Part shown: positions 1 through 8,053 of the stretch, piece after piece
Layout of the letters: each line of letters starts with the position of its first letter
Numbering within the stretch: the first letter of the stretch is position 1
From: Anaerolineales bacterium
Lineage (GTDB): Bacteria; Chloroflexota; Anaerolineae; Anaerolineales; UBA6668
NCBI GenBank assembly: GCA_020630805.1
Contig: JAHDIM010000013.1
Span: forward strand, 1 to 35,836
Direction: 5' to 3'
DNA length: 35,836 nt
Program-made: the position numbers and the translations under genes
The notes under the pieces: generated by a model
What the model saw: only the letters and a program-made list of their open reading frames with translations
What the model was told of the DNA's origin: nothing
Databases searched by the model: none

Positions 1-349
1 CATACTTGGCCGCAATTTCTGCCGACAACGTGACAAAGTCACCAAAGTGTCCAACGCCACCGCCTTCCTGCGGTGCGATTATCAGCAGCCCACTCAGATA
101 CAACAGTTGTTGGCCCGTCTGCGCCGCGATCTCTTCCCAGATCTCATGCGAGCGCTTGACCAATGGAAAATACTGCGGCCCCTCGCCGACTGCCAGCCGC
201 GTAATTCGCGTCTCGCCGTGCGTGGAACCAAGCGTATGTGGCGGATCGTACTGATCAATTCCCAGTACGTTTGCGCCCCGCTTTGCCGCCTGATATAAGG
301 TCGCAGCGCCCATTGCGCCGCAGCCGATGATGATGAGGTCGTAGTGCAT
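1..349 (-). CDS. FAD-dependent oxidase, sarcosine/N-methyltryptophan oxidase family (5' part only)
   Basis: The first 116 codons read from an ATG at 349 and run off the window edge. The N-terminus is a dinucleotide-binding beta-alpha-beta unit (LIIIGCGAMGAATLYQAAKR), followed by GSTHGETRITRLAVGEGP. The latter matches the His/Arg-containing active-site segment of monomeric sarcosine oxidase and N-methyl-L-tryptophan oxidase. Family members oxidatively demethylate N-methyl amino acids with covalent FAD, releasing formaldehyde and H2O2. The flavin-linking Cys lies beyond the window, so completeness cannot be judged. It is transcribed in the same direction as the cupin upstream, separated by an inverted repeat. 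Substrate is unknown. Confidence 0.8.
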   Translation of the reverse strand, partial: MHYDLIIIGCGAMGAATLYQAAKRGANVLGIDQYDPPHTLGSTHGETRITRLAVGEGPQYFPLVKRSHEIWEEIAAQTGQQLLYLSGLLIIAPQEGGGVGHFGDFVTLSAEIAAKY

Positions 350-357
350 GGTGGCTA

Positions 358-477
358 ATTCGTAAGGTGTAATGCGTAAGGGGATCCGGGCTGTGCAGTC
401 TTTACGTTAGAAAAAACAGCGGCATCCAGAAATCACATGGTGTAACCAATGTTACGCATTACGAATCACGCATTATT
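358..477. repeat. Inverted repeat of the ATGCGTAA type
   Basis: The left arm at 358-380 (TTCGTAAGGTGTAATGCGTA) and the right arm at 451-477 (TTACGCATTACGAATCACGC) are imperfect reverse complements separated by about 70 bases. The right arm touches the stop codon of the cupin gene. The same words return at 35707-35731 and 35812-35836 at the other end of the window. No terminator-like T-run is seen. Confidence 0.6.
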
Positions 478-952
478 AACAATCCCGCTCTTGATGAAAC
501 CCATCCTCAAAGTCCCAATTGACAGTTTCAGGGTCATCCACCATGGGAATGTCTAGGTTCACAACGACCGGATCTTGGCCGCTGCGGACCAAGACACATT
601 CCAAGACTTCATCTGGATTGGCATTGATTTCTTGATGCGGCACGAACGGTGGCACAAAGATGAAGTCACCGGGACCTGCTTCAGCTGTATATTCGAGTTC
701 TTCACCCCACCGCATCCGGGCACGGCCTTTGATGACGTAGATCACGCTCTCCAACTCGCCGTGATGGTGCGCACCCGTTTTCACATCGGGGCGAATATGG
801 ACGGTTCCGGCCCAAAGCTTCTGCGCACCAGCGGTGGCATGCGTAATGGCAGCGGCGCGTGACATTCCTTCAGTTTGCGGCGTATTGGTATCCATTTGGT
901 CGCGTTTGACAATGCGAATACCATTATTCTTCCAATAAGTAGGATCTTGCAT
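476..952 (-). CDS. Cupin-domain protein
   Basis: A single-domain cupin of 158 residues when read from the ATG at 952. Both cupin motifs are visible: motif 1 as GAHHHGELESVIYVIKGRAR (metal-binding His cluster and Glu) and motif 2 as GDFIFVPPFVPHQEINANPD (with its His). Such small cupins bind a divalent metal or a small ligand. Many act as dioxygenases, isomerases or ligand sensors, and the sequence does not say which. An in-frame upstream extension to 1039 looks unlike protein and was not used. No Shine-Dalgarno precedes the chosen start. It lies divergent to the IclR regulator, which may control it. Confidence 0.8.
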   Translation of the reverse strand: MQDPTYWKNNGIRIVKRDQMDTNTPQTEGMSRAAAITHATAGAQKLWAGTVHIRPDVKTGAHHHGELESVIYVIKGRARMRWGEELEYTAEAGPGDFIFVPPFVPHQEINANPDEVLECVLVRSGQDPVVVNLDIPMVDDPETVNWDFEDGFHQERDC

Positions 953-1126
953 GGTGGTAGTTTGTTGGTTTGATCGTGTGTTAGCTGGTTGCTGATAGTA
1001 GACGTTGTTGCTGTGCCTCAGGCTAGCAGCGATACACACTAACCGACCAGCAAACTCTTGTCCTCACGAATGTGGGGATACCAACTATCGAACTACCGAA
1101 AATTATAACGATTCGCCGATTTCCCT

Positions 1127-1140
1127 TGTTCACTAGAACA
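1127..1140. promoter_or_regulatory. Candidate operator palindrome upstream of the IclR gene
   Basis: TGTTC-ACTA-GAACA is a perfect inverted repeat in the divergent region between the cupin (start 952) and the IclR regulator (start 1192). The position suits autoregulation by the IclR protein. This is inference from position and symmetry only. Confidence 0.3.
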
Positions 1141-1191
1141 GAATATGTCAAAATCAACGCTAATCGACCCGCTATCCGAGACTGTTGCATA

Positions 1192-1983
1192 ATGCGAGAC
1201 AATCGAATTCAATCTGTTAGCCGCGCAATTGAATTACTCACTCTTATCGGAGAACACCCCGCTGGAATCAGCATCGGGAGCTTGACTCGCCTTTCTGGCT
1301 TGCATAAAAGTACGGTCTCCCGCCAAGTCATGACGCTCATGGATGCCGGTGCCGTTCGACGAGCCGCCGATCAGGTTAGCGTACAAATCGACCCGCGCTT
1401 TACACAGCGCTTCTTCGCCCCAACCAATACGCAAACCCTCATTACAACCATCCGACCTTTTCTAGAATTGATGAGCCGCGACTGCGGTGAAGCCACAGGA
1501 CTCTCAATTCCCGAATCAGATCAAGTCCGCTACATCGATCAAGTCTCCCCAGACAATGCCGTCCAAGTCCGTGACTGGACCGGAACCCGATTTACATTGC
1601 ATTCCGTTGCGCCGGGGAAGCTCTTTCTAGCACACCGCACTAGAGAAGAACAAGATCATTATTTGCGTCAACCGCTCGCGCGTTACACCGACAACACCGT
1701 CGTTGACCCAAATGCAATCCGCAACAGCTTTCGCGCCATACACATGGAAGGCGTGTCATGGATCACAGACGAATTCACTGAAGGTATCAGCGCTGTCGCC
1801 GCCCCAGTATTTGACCAACAAGATACGCTTGTGGCAGCCATCGCCATTTTTGGACCAAGTTTTCGGTTTCCCGCCACAGGGCAAATTGAAAACATCAACA
1901 CACTCATTCGGGACTATGCAAACCGCTGTAGTAAACAACTCCATCGGCTCGCACCAAAGGACACAAAATCAAAAGCAGATTGA
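1192..1983 (+). CDS. IclR-family transcriptional regulator
   Basis: A 263-residue protein with the IclR layout. The N-terminal winged helix-turn-helix spans about residues 1-70 (IQSVSRAIELLTLIGEHPAG; SLTRLSGLHKSTVSRQVMTL). A C-terminal effector domain follows, with the typical 'YIDQV', 'LHSVAPGKLFLA' and 'GVSWITDEFTEGISAVAAPV' segments. The start at ATG 1192 matches the usual IclR N-terminus. A frame extension back to 1072 is possible but has no family support. Genes regulated by IclR proteins are usually adjacent, so candidates are the divergent cupin/oxidase pair and the sulfation cluster that starts 190 bases downstream. No Shine-Dalgarno is visible. Confidence 0.9.
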   Translation: MRDNRIQSVSRAIELLTLIGEHPAGISIGSLTRLSGLHKSTVSRQVMTLMDAGAVRRAADQVSVQIDPRFTQRFFAPTNTQTLITTIRPFLELMSRDCGEATGLSIPESDQVRYIDQVSPDNAVQVRDWTGTRFTLHSVAPGKLFLAHRTREEQDHYLRQPLARYTDNTVVDPNAIRNSFRAIHMEGVSWITDEFTEGISAVAAPVFDQQDTLVAAIAIFGPSFRFPATGQIENINTLIRDYANRCSKQLHRLAPKDTKSKAD

Positions 1984-2000
1984 AAATAAAAACGCGCACA

Positions 2001-2118
2001 AGGAAGAACGCAGATAGATTCAATACACGGATACGGAAGATGACACGGATAGCTAAGGACAAAAAACCGTGTCATCTTCCCATCCGTGTGAAAAAATTCT
2101 GTCTATCCGCATTCCTCT
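2001..2118. repeat. Large imperfect palindrome with ACACGGAT words
   Basis: The left arm (about 2001-2050, with CGCAGATAG, ACACGGAT and GAAGATGACACGG) pairs with the right arm (about 2066-2118, with CCGTGTCATCTTCC, ATCCGTGTG and CTATCCGCATTCCTC). The central core GAAGATGACACGG / CCGTGTCATCTTC is perfect. It fills most of the gap between the IclR gene and the sulfation cluster. A related element lies at 34122-34202. It may serve as a transcript boundary but has no T-tract. Confidence 0.65.
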
Positions 2119-2171
2119 CTATCCTCGCTAAGGATCACGCTCACCCTTGAACACACTAAGGAGACAAAAGG

Positions 2172-3026
2172 ATGAAAATTGACATTCACATGCAGGAATA
2201 TGAAAAACCTGCCCGTTGGAAGCAAGCGAAGAACAAGCTCTTCCCACATCAGGTTGGCTTTACCGCCCCACCGCACGACTTCGATGGTGCACCAACTGAC
2301 TTTCTCAAAATGTCACCTGACTCCGTTGGCGTCCATGGTCGGATGCTACACGTTGAAAACTACGCCCATGAATTGACCCAACGTGTCAAAAACTTCCACT
2401 TATTGGAAGAAGTTGTGCATTGCTTTGCCAACAACGGAGCAGATGCTGTCGGTCAAGTTGGCACAAATTGGGTGCACTGCAACGGTACCACGCCTGATGA
2501 AATCAAAGACTACTGTGATCGCATCACAGATATGTATGAAACCCACTTTCACATGGCTGGCTATTGTCTCGTTGAAGGGCTGCGCGAGCTAGGAGTAGAA
2601 AAAATCGCGCTAAATTCAGTCTATTATTGGCCAGACTGGCGCGACGGGATTGCCCGCTTCCTACGCGAAGCCGGTTTCGATCTACTCTATGTTGGTAACT
2701 TTCACGACCAAGGTTGGTATGCCACACAAGAAGAGGTCAATGAACAAACTTGGGTGTTCCCAGGCGATTTGTTCGAAAAGTCGATGCAATATTGTGCCGA
2801 ACAAGCGCCACAAGCAGACGCCATCGTCGTCAACGGCATGTCCAACTACCGCCGCGCAAGCGATGGACTACCGCAACGTCCAGTCAGCTTAGCAGCAGGT
2901 GTCGAAGAGCAACTTGGACTACCTGTCGTTGCGTCTTGCAACGCGCTTTATTGGCGCATTTACAAATCCCTAGGTATTGCGCCAACTGGCGATTGGGGTC
3001 GATTGATGAACACATTGGAGGCTTAA
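2172..3026 (+). CDS. Asp/Glu racemase superfamily protein (arylmalonate decarboxylase / maleate isomerase-like)
   Basis: A 284-residue protein recognised by the C-terminal pattern ADAIVVNGMSNYRRASDGLP and LGLPVVASCNALYWRIYKSL. These correspond to the second-half active site and 'PVV-S-NQAL-W' segment of maleate isomerases and arylmalonate decarboxylases. The first half carries GADAVGQVGTNWVHCNG at 89-105, where isomerases have an A-C-T motif. By eye, the first catalytic Cys is Gly97 (Thr98 kept) and the second is Gly222, so cofactor-independent Cys/Cys racemase chemistry is unlikely. A good ribosome site (AAGGAG) lies before the ATG. It is the first gene of the sulfation cluster, and the next start lies 3 bases after its stop. 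It may act on, or merely bind, a small carboxylate that is later sulfated; that role is inferred from context. Confidence 0.75.
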   Translation: MKIDIHMQEYEKPARWKQAKNKLFPHQVGFTAPPHDFDGAPTDFLKMSPDSVGVHGRMLHVENYAHELTQRVKNFHLLEEVVHCFANNGADAVGQVGTNWVHCNGTTPDEIKDYCDRITDMYETHFHMAGYCLVEGLRELGVEKIALNSVYYWPDWRDGIARFLREAGFDLLYVGNFHDQGWYATQEEVNEQTWVFPGDLFEKSMQYCAEQAPQADAIVVNGMSNYRRASDGLPQRPVSLAAGVEEQLGLPVVASCNALYWRIYKSLGIAPTGDWGRLMNTLEA

Positions 3027-3029
3027 GCG

Positions 3030-3767
3030 ATGCACAAAATTCTTGCTTTATGGGCTGTCCCCCGTTCAACATCAACCGCATTTGAATGGATGATGCGCCA
3101 GCGCGGCGACATGGAATGTTTACATGAGCCATTTGGTGAAGCATGGTATCAAGGGGAAGAGCCACTTTGGCCGCGGGTCACCGCAGACAGTGTGCGCACA
3201 CAGGGCCTCACCTTGGAAAGTGTATGGAAAAAGCTACAGACAATGGCAATGGAGGGTCCCGTTTTTTCAAAAGAGTTCCCACATTACATTGCGCATATGT
3301 GGACTGAGGACATGCTACGCCATTTCAATCACAGCTTTCTCATTCGAGATCCTGCGAAGACCATTACTTCAATGTTCAACAAATGGCCAGACTTTCATCT
3401 AATCGAAACTGGCTTCATTGAACAACGCCAGCTTTTTGACAAGCTATGCGACATGTACGGTGAAGCCCCTCCCGTCATTGATAGTGACGATTTATTGGAA
3501 GATCCGTACACAATGGTCGAACTCTACTGCAACGCTGTTGGTATCCCATTTATTGAAGAAGCACTCAGTTGGGAACCTGGTCCACGCGATGAAGTAAGTT
3601 GGTGGGATGGCGGCTCATTCCATGCCAATTTGCGGAACTCGGACGGCCTCAAGCCGCAAGTGCGTAAATATGTTGAGCTGGAAGATGCACCAGACAAGGT
3701 CAAAGAAATTTATGACATTGTGCTGCCACACTACGAGGCGCTGTACAAACATCGGCTAACGAAATAG
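3030..3767 (+). CDS. PAPS-dependent sulfotransferase family protein
   Basis: A 245-residue protein with the two PAPS-binding elements of sulfotransferases. The 5'-phosphosulfate loop is LWAVPRSTSTAFE (residues 7-19). The 3'-phosphate element is FLIRDPAKTITSM, with Arg106 and Ser114 in the expected spacing. Acceptor sulfation would use PAPS made by the CysD and CysNC proteins encoded immediately downstream. A strong GGAGG sits inside the end of the previous gene, so the two genes are probably translationally coupled. Family length varies widely and the acceptor cannot be read from sequence. No signal peptide is seen, so the protein is probably cytosolic. Confidence 0.85.
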   Translation: MHKILALWAVPRSTSTAFEWMMRQRGDMECLHEPFGEAWYQGEEPLWPRVTADSVRTQGLTLESVWKKLQTMAMEGPVFSKEFPHYIAHMWTEDMLRHFNHSFLIRDPAKTITSMFNKWPDFHLIETGFIEQRQLFDKLCDMYGEAPPVIDSDDLLEDPYTMVELYCNAVGIPFIEEALSWEPGPRDEVSWWDGGSFHANLRNSDGLKPQVRKYVELEDAPDKVKEIYDIVLPHYEALYKHRLTK

Positions 3768-3817
3768 CATTAGCTTATATAATTCCGCGCGTCTATCAGA
3801 CTCAAACATAACTATTA

Positions 3818-3857
3818 TTCAGGGGAGTGACATGACACGTCATGTCACTCCCCTGAA
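3818..3857. repeat. Hairpin H1: perfect 19-bp stem with GTGACATGAC core, directly before cysD
   Basis: The arm TTCAGGGGAGTGACATGAC at 3818-3836 is the exact reverse complement of 3839-3857, leaving a 2-base centre. It ends 9 bases before the cysD start. The only Shine-Dalgarno-like bases nearby (AGGGGAG) are inside the 5' arm. There is no T-run, so it is not a standard intrinsic terminator. It belongs to a family with 6688, 8144 and 11380. It could modulate cysD expression or be a mobile repeat. Confidence 0.8.
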
Positions 3858-3866
3858 ATCATAAAA

Positions 3867-4772
3867 ATGAAATCCTATTTACAATCGCACCTCAAGCAAC
3901 TAGAAGCTGAAGCCATCTACGTAATGCGTGAGGTAGCCGCCCAGTTTGAAAATCCGGTTCTGCTTTTTTCAGGCGGAAAAGACTCCATTGTGATGGCGCA
4001 CCTAGCCTACAAGGCGTTTTTTCCAGCCAAAATTCCGTTTCCACTGCTACATGTAGACACCGGCCACAACTTCGATGAAACTATCACCTTCCGTGATAAA
4101 TACATTGAAAAGATTGATGCCAAGTTGATTGTACGGTACGTGCAAGACAGTATCGATCAAGGTCGTGTCATCGAAGAAACTGGGCCTTACGCCAGTCGAA
4201 ACGGCTTACAAACCGTCACCTTGTTGGATGCCCTCACTGAGTTCAAATTTGAAGCCGCACTTGGCGGCGCACGACGGGACGAAGAAAAAGCCCGGGCCAA
4301 AGAACGTTTCTTCTCACACCGTGATGCATTTGGACAATGGGATCCAAAGAATCAGCGACCCGAGCTGTGGTCACTCTACAACGGTCAAAAGAAGCCCAAA
4401 GAAAGCTTCCGCGTCTTCCCAATTAGCAACTGGACTGAGCTAGATGTGTGGATGTATGTGCAGCAAGAAGGCATTCAACTGCCAAGCTTGTATTTCTCAC
4501 ATCAGCGCGAAGTTATCAATCGCGATGGCGTTTTACTAGCAGCTTCCGATGTCGTCTATCCCGTTGAAGATGAAGTCATTGAAACGCGCACCGTCCGATT
4601 CCGCACCATCGGCGATATGACCTGTACTGGCGCGGTCGAATCACCAGCAGCTACGATTGCAGATATTGTCGACGAAGTTGCCTCAGCTCGCGTCACTGAG
4701 CGCGGTGCTCGCGCAGATGATCAACGTTCAGAAGCAGCAATGGAAGACCGCAAGAAGCAAGGGTATTTCTAG
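3867..4772 (+). CDS. cysD: Sulfate adenylyltransferase subunit 2 (CysD)
   Basis: A 301-residue protein colinear with bacterial CysD. The start MKSYLQSHLKQLEAEAIYVM aligns with the family N-terminus, the PP-loop SGGKDS is at 35-40, and 'PFPLLHVDTGHNF' and 'GGARRDEEKARAKER' follow. With CysN it makes adenosine 5'-phosphosulfate from ATP and sulfate. It lies 9 bases upstream of the cysNC start and downstream of the sulfotransferase, from which it is separated by hairpin H1. No free Shine-Dalgarno is visible between the hairpin and the ATG. PAPS reductase and sulfite reductase genes are absent from the window, which favours a role in sulfate-ester formation over cysteine synthesis. Confidence 0.95.
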   Translation: MKSYLQSHLKQLEAEAIYVMREVAAQFENPVLLFSGGKDSIVMAHLAYKAFFPAKIPFPLLHVDTGHNFDETITFRDKYIEKIDAKLIVRYVQDSIDQGRVIEETGPYASRNGLQTVTLLDALTEFKFEAALGGARRDEEKARAKERFFSHRDAFGQWDPKNQRPELWSLYNGQKKPKESFRVFPISNWTELDVWMYVQQEGIQLPSLYFSHQREVINRDGVLLAASDVVYPVEDEVIETRTVRFRTIGDMTCTGAVESPAATIADIVDEVASARVTERGARADDQRSEAAMEDRKKQGYF

Positions 4773-4781
4773 GAGACCGCC

Positions 4782-6680
4782 ATGACAATTGAACTACTTA
4801 GATTTACCACAGCCGGCAGTGTTGATGATGGCAAAAGCACCCTCATTGGCCGCTTGCTGTACGACACGAAGTCGTTATTTGAAGACCAGATCCAACAAAT
4901 TGAAGCCGTCAGCGAAAAGCGCGGCGATGAATATGTCGATTTAGCGCTATTTACCGACGGCTTACGGGCTGAACGCGAGCAAAAGATCACCATTGATGTG
5001 GCCTATCGTTACTTCGCAACCCCGCGTCGCAAATTCATTATTGCGGACACGCCAGGTCATATTCAATACACGCGTAACATGGTTACGGGAGCGTCAACAG
5101 CCGAACTTGCGATTGTTCTCATTGATGCCCGAAAAGGCGTGTTGACACAGTCAAAGCGCCATGGCTTTATTGCCACTTTGCTACAAATTCCGCATATTGT
5201 GGTTGCCATCAACAAGATGGACTTAGTTGACTACGATGAAACCGTGTATCGCAACATCGTCCGTGACTATAGTGACTTTGTCTCGAAGCTCAACGCGAAG
5301 AACGTCACCTTTATTCCGGTTTCAGCCTTGGAGGGCGATAACGTTGTAGATCCAAGTCCCAAAACACCTTGGTATGAAGGGCCAACATTGCTGCATCATC
5401 TTGAGCATGTCAACGTTGGGGCGAGTCGTAATCAGACCGATTTTAGATTTCCAGTGCAATATGTCCTGCGACCAAATCAGGACTTCCGTGGTTACGCAGG
5501 TCAGTTAGCGTCAGGGCGCGTCCGACCTGGAGATGAAGTTGCGGTATTCCCAAGCGGTCTAGAGAGCACCATCAAAGAAGTTGTCACCGCCAATGGCAAT
5601 TTAGAAGAAGCTGTCGCAGGAGATTCAGTAGTCATCACGCTTGCAGATGAAATTGACATTAGCCGAGGCGACATGATTGTCCGCACTGGCAACCTGCCAC
5701 AAAAAAGTAATGAGATCGATACTACGATCTGTTGGATGAGTGAAGACGCATTTGATCCCAGTAAGACGTATCAATTGCAACACACAACGCGCTTAGTTCG
5801 TGCAATGGTCACCGAGCTTACTTACAAGATTGATGTTGACACGTTGCGCCGCACGGATGCCGACGTCCTCAAACTGAATGAAATTGGGCGCGTGCAACTC
5901 ACCACGACTCGGCCTTTGTTCTACGATCGTTACAATGCAAACCGCAACACTGGCAGCTTCATCCTGATCGACCCAGCAACTAACAATACTGTTGCAGCGG
6001 GGATGATCCGTGGTGAGTCCCGTGATGTAGATGACCTACTAGATGGTGAGGCCGACAAAAACGCGATTACAGCATCACACCGCAAACGCTCTGCAAACGT
6101 TGTTTGGGAAGCGGGCGCACTATCAGTTTCAGAACGCGAAGCCCTAAATGGACATAAAGGTGCAGTCTTATGGTTTACAGGACTGTCTGGTTCTGGGAAA
6201 TCAACCGTCGCCAAGCTGCTCGAACGCAAGCTTTACGAACGCAAAGTCCACACAATGTTCTTGGACGGTGACAATCTGCGTCATGGATTGAATGGTGACC
6301 TTGGCTTTGCTCCAGAAGACCGTGCCGAAAACATTCGACGGGTTTCTGAAGTCGCAGCGTTGGGCTACTCACACGGCAACATAGTGCTATGTAGTTTTAT
6401 TTCGCCATACCAACGTGACCGCGACTTCGCACGGAGCATTGTGCCGGAAGGACAGTTCTTGGAAATTTATGCCAAGTGTGACCTAGACGTGTTGAAACGC
6501 AGAGATCCCAAAGGTCTATATGCCAAAGCGTTAAGTGGGGAAATCAAGAATTTCACGGGGATTTCTGCGCCATATGAAGCGCCTGAAAATCCAGAATTAG
6601 TAATTGAAACTGATGTAGCTACACCGGACGCTTTAGTTGCCCAACTCATTAGCTTGTTGGAGTCTCGCGGCATTATATGA
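4782..6680 (+). CDS. cysNC: Bifunctional sulfate adenylyltransferase subunit 1 / APS kinase (CysN-CysC)
   Basis: A 632-residue fusion. The N-terminal GTPase CysN part has G1 GSVDDGKS at 12-19, EREQKITIDVAYRYF (G2 region), DTPGH at 89-93 and NKMD at 144-147, followed by the EF-Tu-like beta-barrel domains. The C-terminal APS kinase begins near residue 455, with the P-loop GLSGSGKST at 467-475, then DGDNLRHGLNGDLGF and the 'NFTGISAPYEAPENPE' substrate segment. It activates sulfate to APS with GTP hydrolysis and phosphorylates it to PAPS. A clear AGGAG lies between the cysD stop and this ATG. Both kinase and adenylyltransferase motifs look intact. The last 28 codons are duplicated at 8054-8137. 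Confidence 0.96.
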   Translation: MTIELLRFTTAGSVDDGKSTLIGRLLYDTKSLFEDQIQQIEAVSEKRGDEYVDLALFTDGLRAEREQKITIDVAYRYFATPRRKFIIADTPGHIQYTRNMVTGASTAELAIVLIDARKGVLTQSKRHGFIATLLQIPHIVVAINKMDLVDYDETVYRNIVRDYSDFVSKLNAKNVTFIPVSALEGDNVVDPSPKTPWYEGPTLLHHLEHVNVGASRNQTDFRFPVQYVLRPNQDFRGYAGQLASGRVRPGDEVAVFPSGLESTIKEVVTANGNLEEAVAGDSVVITLADEIDISRGDMIVRTGNLPQKSNEIDTTICWMSEDAFDPSKTYQLQHTTRLVRAMVTELTYKIDVDTLRRTDADVLKLNEIGRVQLTTTRPLFYDRYNANRNTGSFILIDPATNNTVAAGMIRGESRDVDDLLDGEADKNAITASHRKRSANVVWEAGALSVSEREALNGHKGAVLWFTGLSGSGKSTVAKLLERKLYERKVHTMFLDGDNLRHGLNGDLGFAPEDRAENIRRVSEVAALGYSHGNIVLCSFISPYQRDRDFARSIVPEGQFLEIYAKCDLDVLKRRDPKGLYAKALSGEIKNFTGISAPYEAPENPELVIETDVATPDALVAQLISLLESRGII

Positions 6681-6687
6681 GCTGATA

Positions 6688-6725
6688 TCTAGGTAGTGTC
6701 ATGTAGCACGATGTCACTACCTAGA
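6688..6725. repeat. Hairpin H2 between cysNC and the glycosyltransferase gene
   Basis: The arm TCTAGGTAGTG at 6688-6698 is the exact reverse complement of 6715-6725. After a T-T mismatch, CAT/ATG extends the stem inward. It starts 7 bases after the cysNC stop and ends 24 bases before the glycosyltransferase ATG. No T-tract follows. It shares the GTGxCATG...TGTCAC core with H1, H3 and H4. Confidence 0.75.
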
Positions 6726-6749
6726 CGACTAAATACTACCCACACTTTC

Positions 6750-7904
6750 ATGTCACGCCCTCGAGTTGTCATCTCTTCTGCAGGCGTCTTCCATGCGCAT
6801 CCTTTAGCACTTGCCGCACTAGAAGGCGACCACCTTGCGAAGTTTATATATGCCGCTATTGGAACGCGCACAGATGGCATTCCTGCAGACAAGGTAATCC
6901 ATCAGCGCTTACCTGCAGCCATCAATTTCGCAGCGCAGTATGCGTCATCCCCAACTATTCTGGCACAGGCATATCGCTTAGGAGATGGCTTGCACGATCG
7001 TCTCTCAAGTCGCTATCTACATCACGCCGATATTTTTCATTTTTTCAATCATCAGGGGCTGGTTGCTGCGGAAGCAGCTAAGTCCCGCGGTATTTTGACC
7101 ATCTGTGAGCGTTCAAGTGCTTACCCCACAGAGCAACACGAACTCATTGCCACTGAGTACGCTAACCACGGACAAGAATATCCAACTGTATACAAAGAAT
7201 TGGTTGCACGTCATCTAGCAGAATATGACGTGTCTGACTACATTATGGTCTGTTCTGGATATGTTGAACGGTCATTCCTAAGTGCAGGTGTTCCTAAAGA
7301 GAAACTACTAAGAACAACACTGGGGTTTGACCCTACCCGCTTTCAGCGCGGAGAGAAAACAGATAATGTGTTTCGTGTTGTGGCGGCAGGGATATTGTGC
7401 TTGCGTAAGGGTACGCATTATTTACTCGAAGGTTTCAAGCGTGCCAACATCCCAAATTCAGAATTGCTGTTCGTCGGCGATCCACAGCCTGACATTTTGC
7501 CAACACTGGAAAAGTATTCAGGAATGTTCAAACATAAGCGTTTTGTCCCGCAAAAAGAACTCCAAGATTACTATCATCAATCCAGCGTATTTGCACTGCC
7601 GTCTATCGATGAAGGCTTTGGGATGGTGATTCTTGAAGCCGCGGCTTGTGGTTTGCCAGTCATCATCACTGAAAATGTAGGCGCTCCTTTTGAAGACAAA
7701 AAACATGGGTTTGTGCTTCCGATTCGCGACCCAGACGCCATTGCAGAAGCCCTCACCCAACTGTATGAAAATCCGGACTTGCGCCAACAATACGCAGACC
7801 AAGCCTATGAACATGCTCAACAATTTACATGGGCTCGCTATCGTCAGGAAGTGCGCGAGGCTTACCGCTTGGTTTGGGATGCGGATAAACGTTCTGCAGC
7901 ATAG
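6750..7904 (+). CDS. Glycosyltransferase, family 4-like (GT-B fold)
   Basis: A 384-residue protein with a GT-B layout. The C-terminal nucleotide-sugar domain contains VVAAGILCLRKGTHYLLEGF, LLFVGDP, and the EX7E signature DEGFGMVILEAAACGLPVI with Glu288 and Glu296. The N-terminal acceptor domain begins MSRPRVVISSAGVFHAHPLA. The ATG at 6750 is preferred over one at 6696, because the latter lies inside hairpin H2 and would add residues unlike the family. It probably transfers a sugar from an activated donor; donor and acceptor are unknown. As the last gene of the sulfation cluster it suggests a sulfated glycoside, glycan or glycolipid. There is no export gene next to it and no membrane segment. 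Its first 11 codons recur, altered, at 8207-8239. Confidence 0.85.
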   Translation: MSRPRVVISSAGVFHAHPLALAALEGDHLAKFIYAAIGTRTDGIPADKVIHQRLPAAINFAAQYASSPTILAQAYRLGDGLHDRLSSRYLHHADIFHFFNHQGLVAAEAAKSRGILTICERSSAYPTEQHELIATEYANHGQEYPTVYKELVARHLAEYDVSDYIMVCSGYVERSFLSAGVPKEKLLRTTLGFDPTRFQRGEKTDNVFRVVAAGILCLRKGTHYLLEGFKRANIPNSELLFVGDPQPDILPTLEKYSGMFKHKRFVPQKELQDYYHQSSVFALPSIDEGFGMVILEAAACGLPVIITENVGAPFEDKKHGFVLPIRDPDAIAEALTQLYENPDLRQQYADQAYEHAQQFTWARYRQEVREAYRLVWDADKRSAA

Positions 7905-8053
7905 GAAAAGTCGATGCAATATTGTGCCGAACAGCGCCACAAGCAGACGTCATCGTCGTCAACGGCATGTCCAACTACCGCCGCGCAAGCGATGGGCTGC
8001 CGTAACGCCCAGTCAGCTTAGCAACAGGTGTCGAAGAGCAACTTGGATTACCT
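7905..8053 (+). pseudogene. Decayed copy of an internal piece of the racemase-like gene
   Basis: This stretch copies 2775-2924 with seven substitutions, all transitions, and one deleted base. The deletion (ACAAGCG to ACAGCG) shifts the frame, and CAA to TAA adds a stop in the original frame. The copy begins at the base right after the glycosyltransferase stop. It is 5,130 bases from its source, which is exactly the length from 2775 to 7904. It is therefore the start of a tandem duplicate and is not expressed as a protein. Confidence 0.9.

Noticed and set aside
3867-6680. cysD-cysNC as ordinary cysteine-assimilation genes
   Set aside because: No cysH, cysI/J or sulfate transporter gene is in the window, while a sulfotransferase is directly upstream. 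It is not excluded that the products also feed assimilation.
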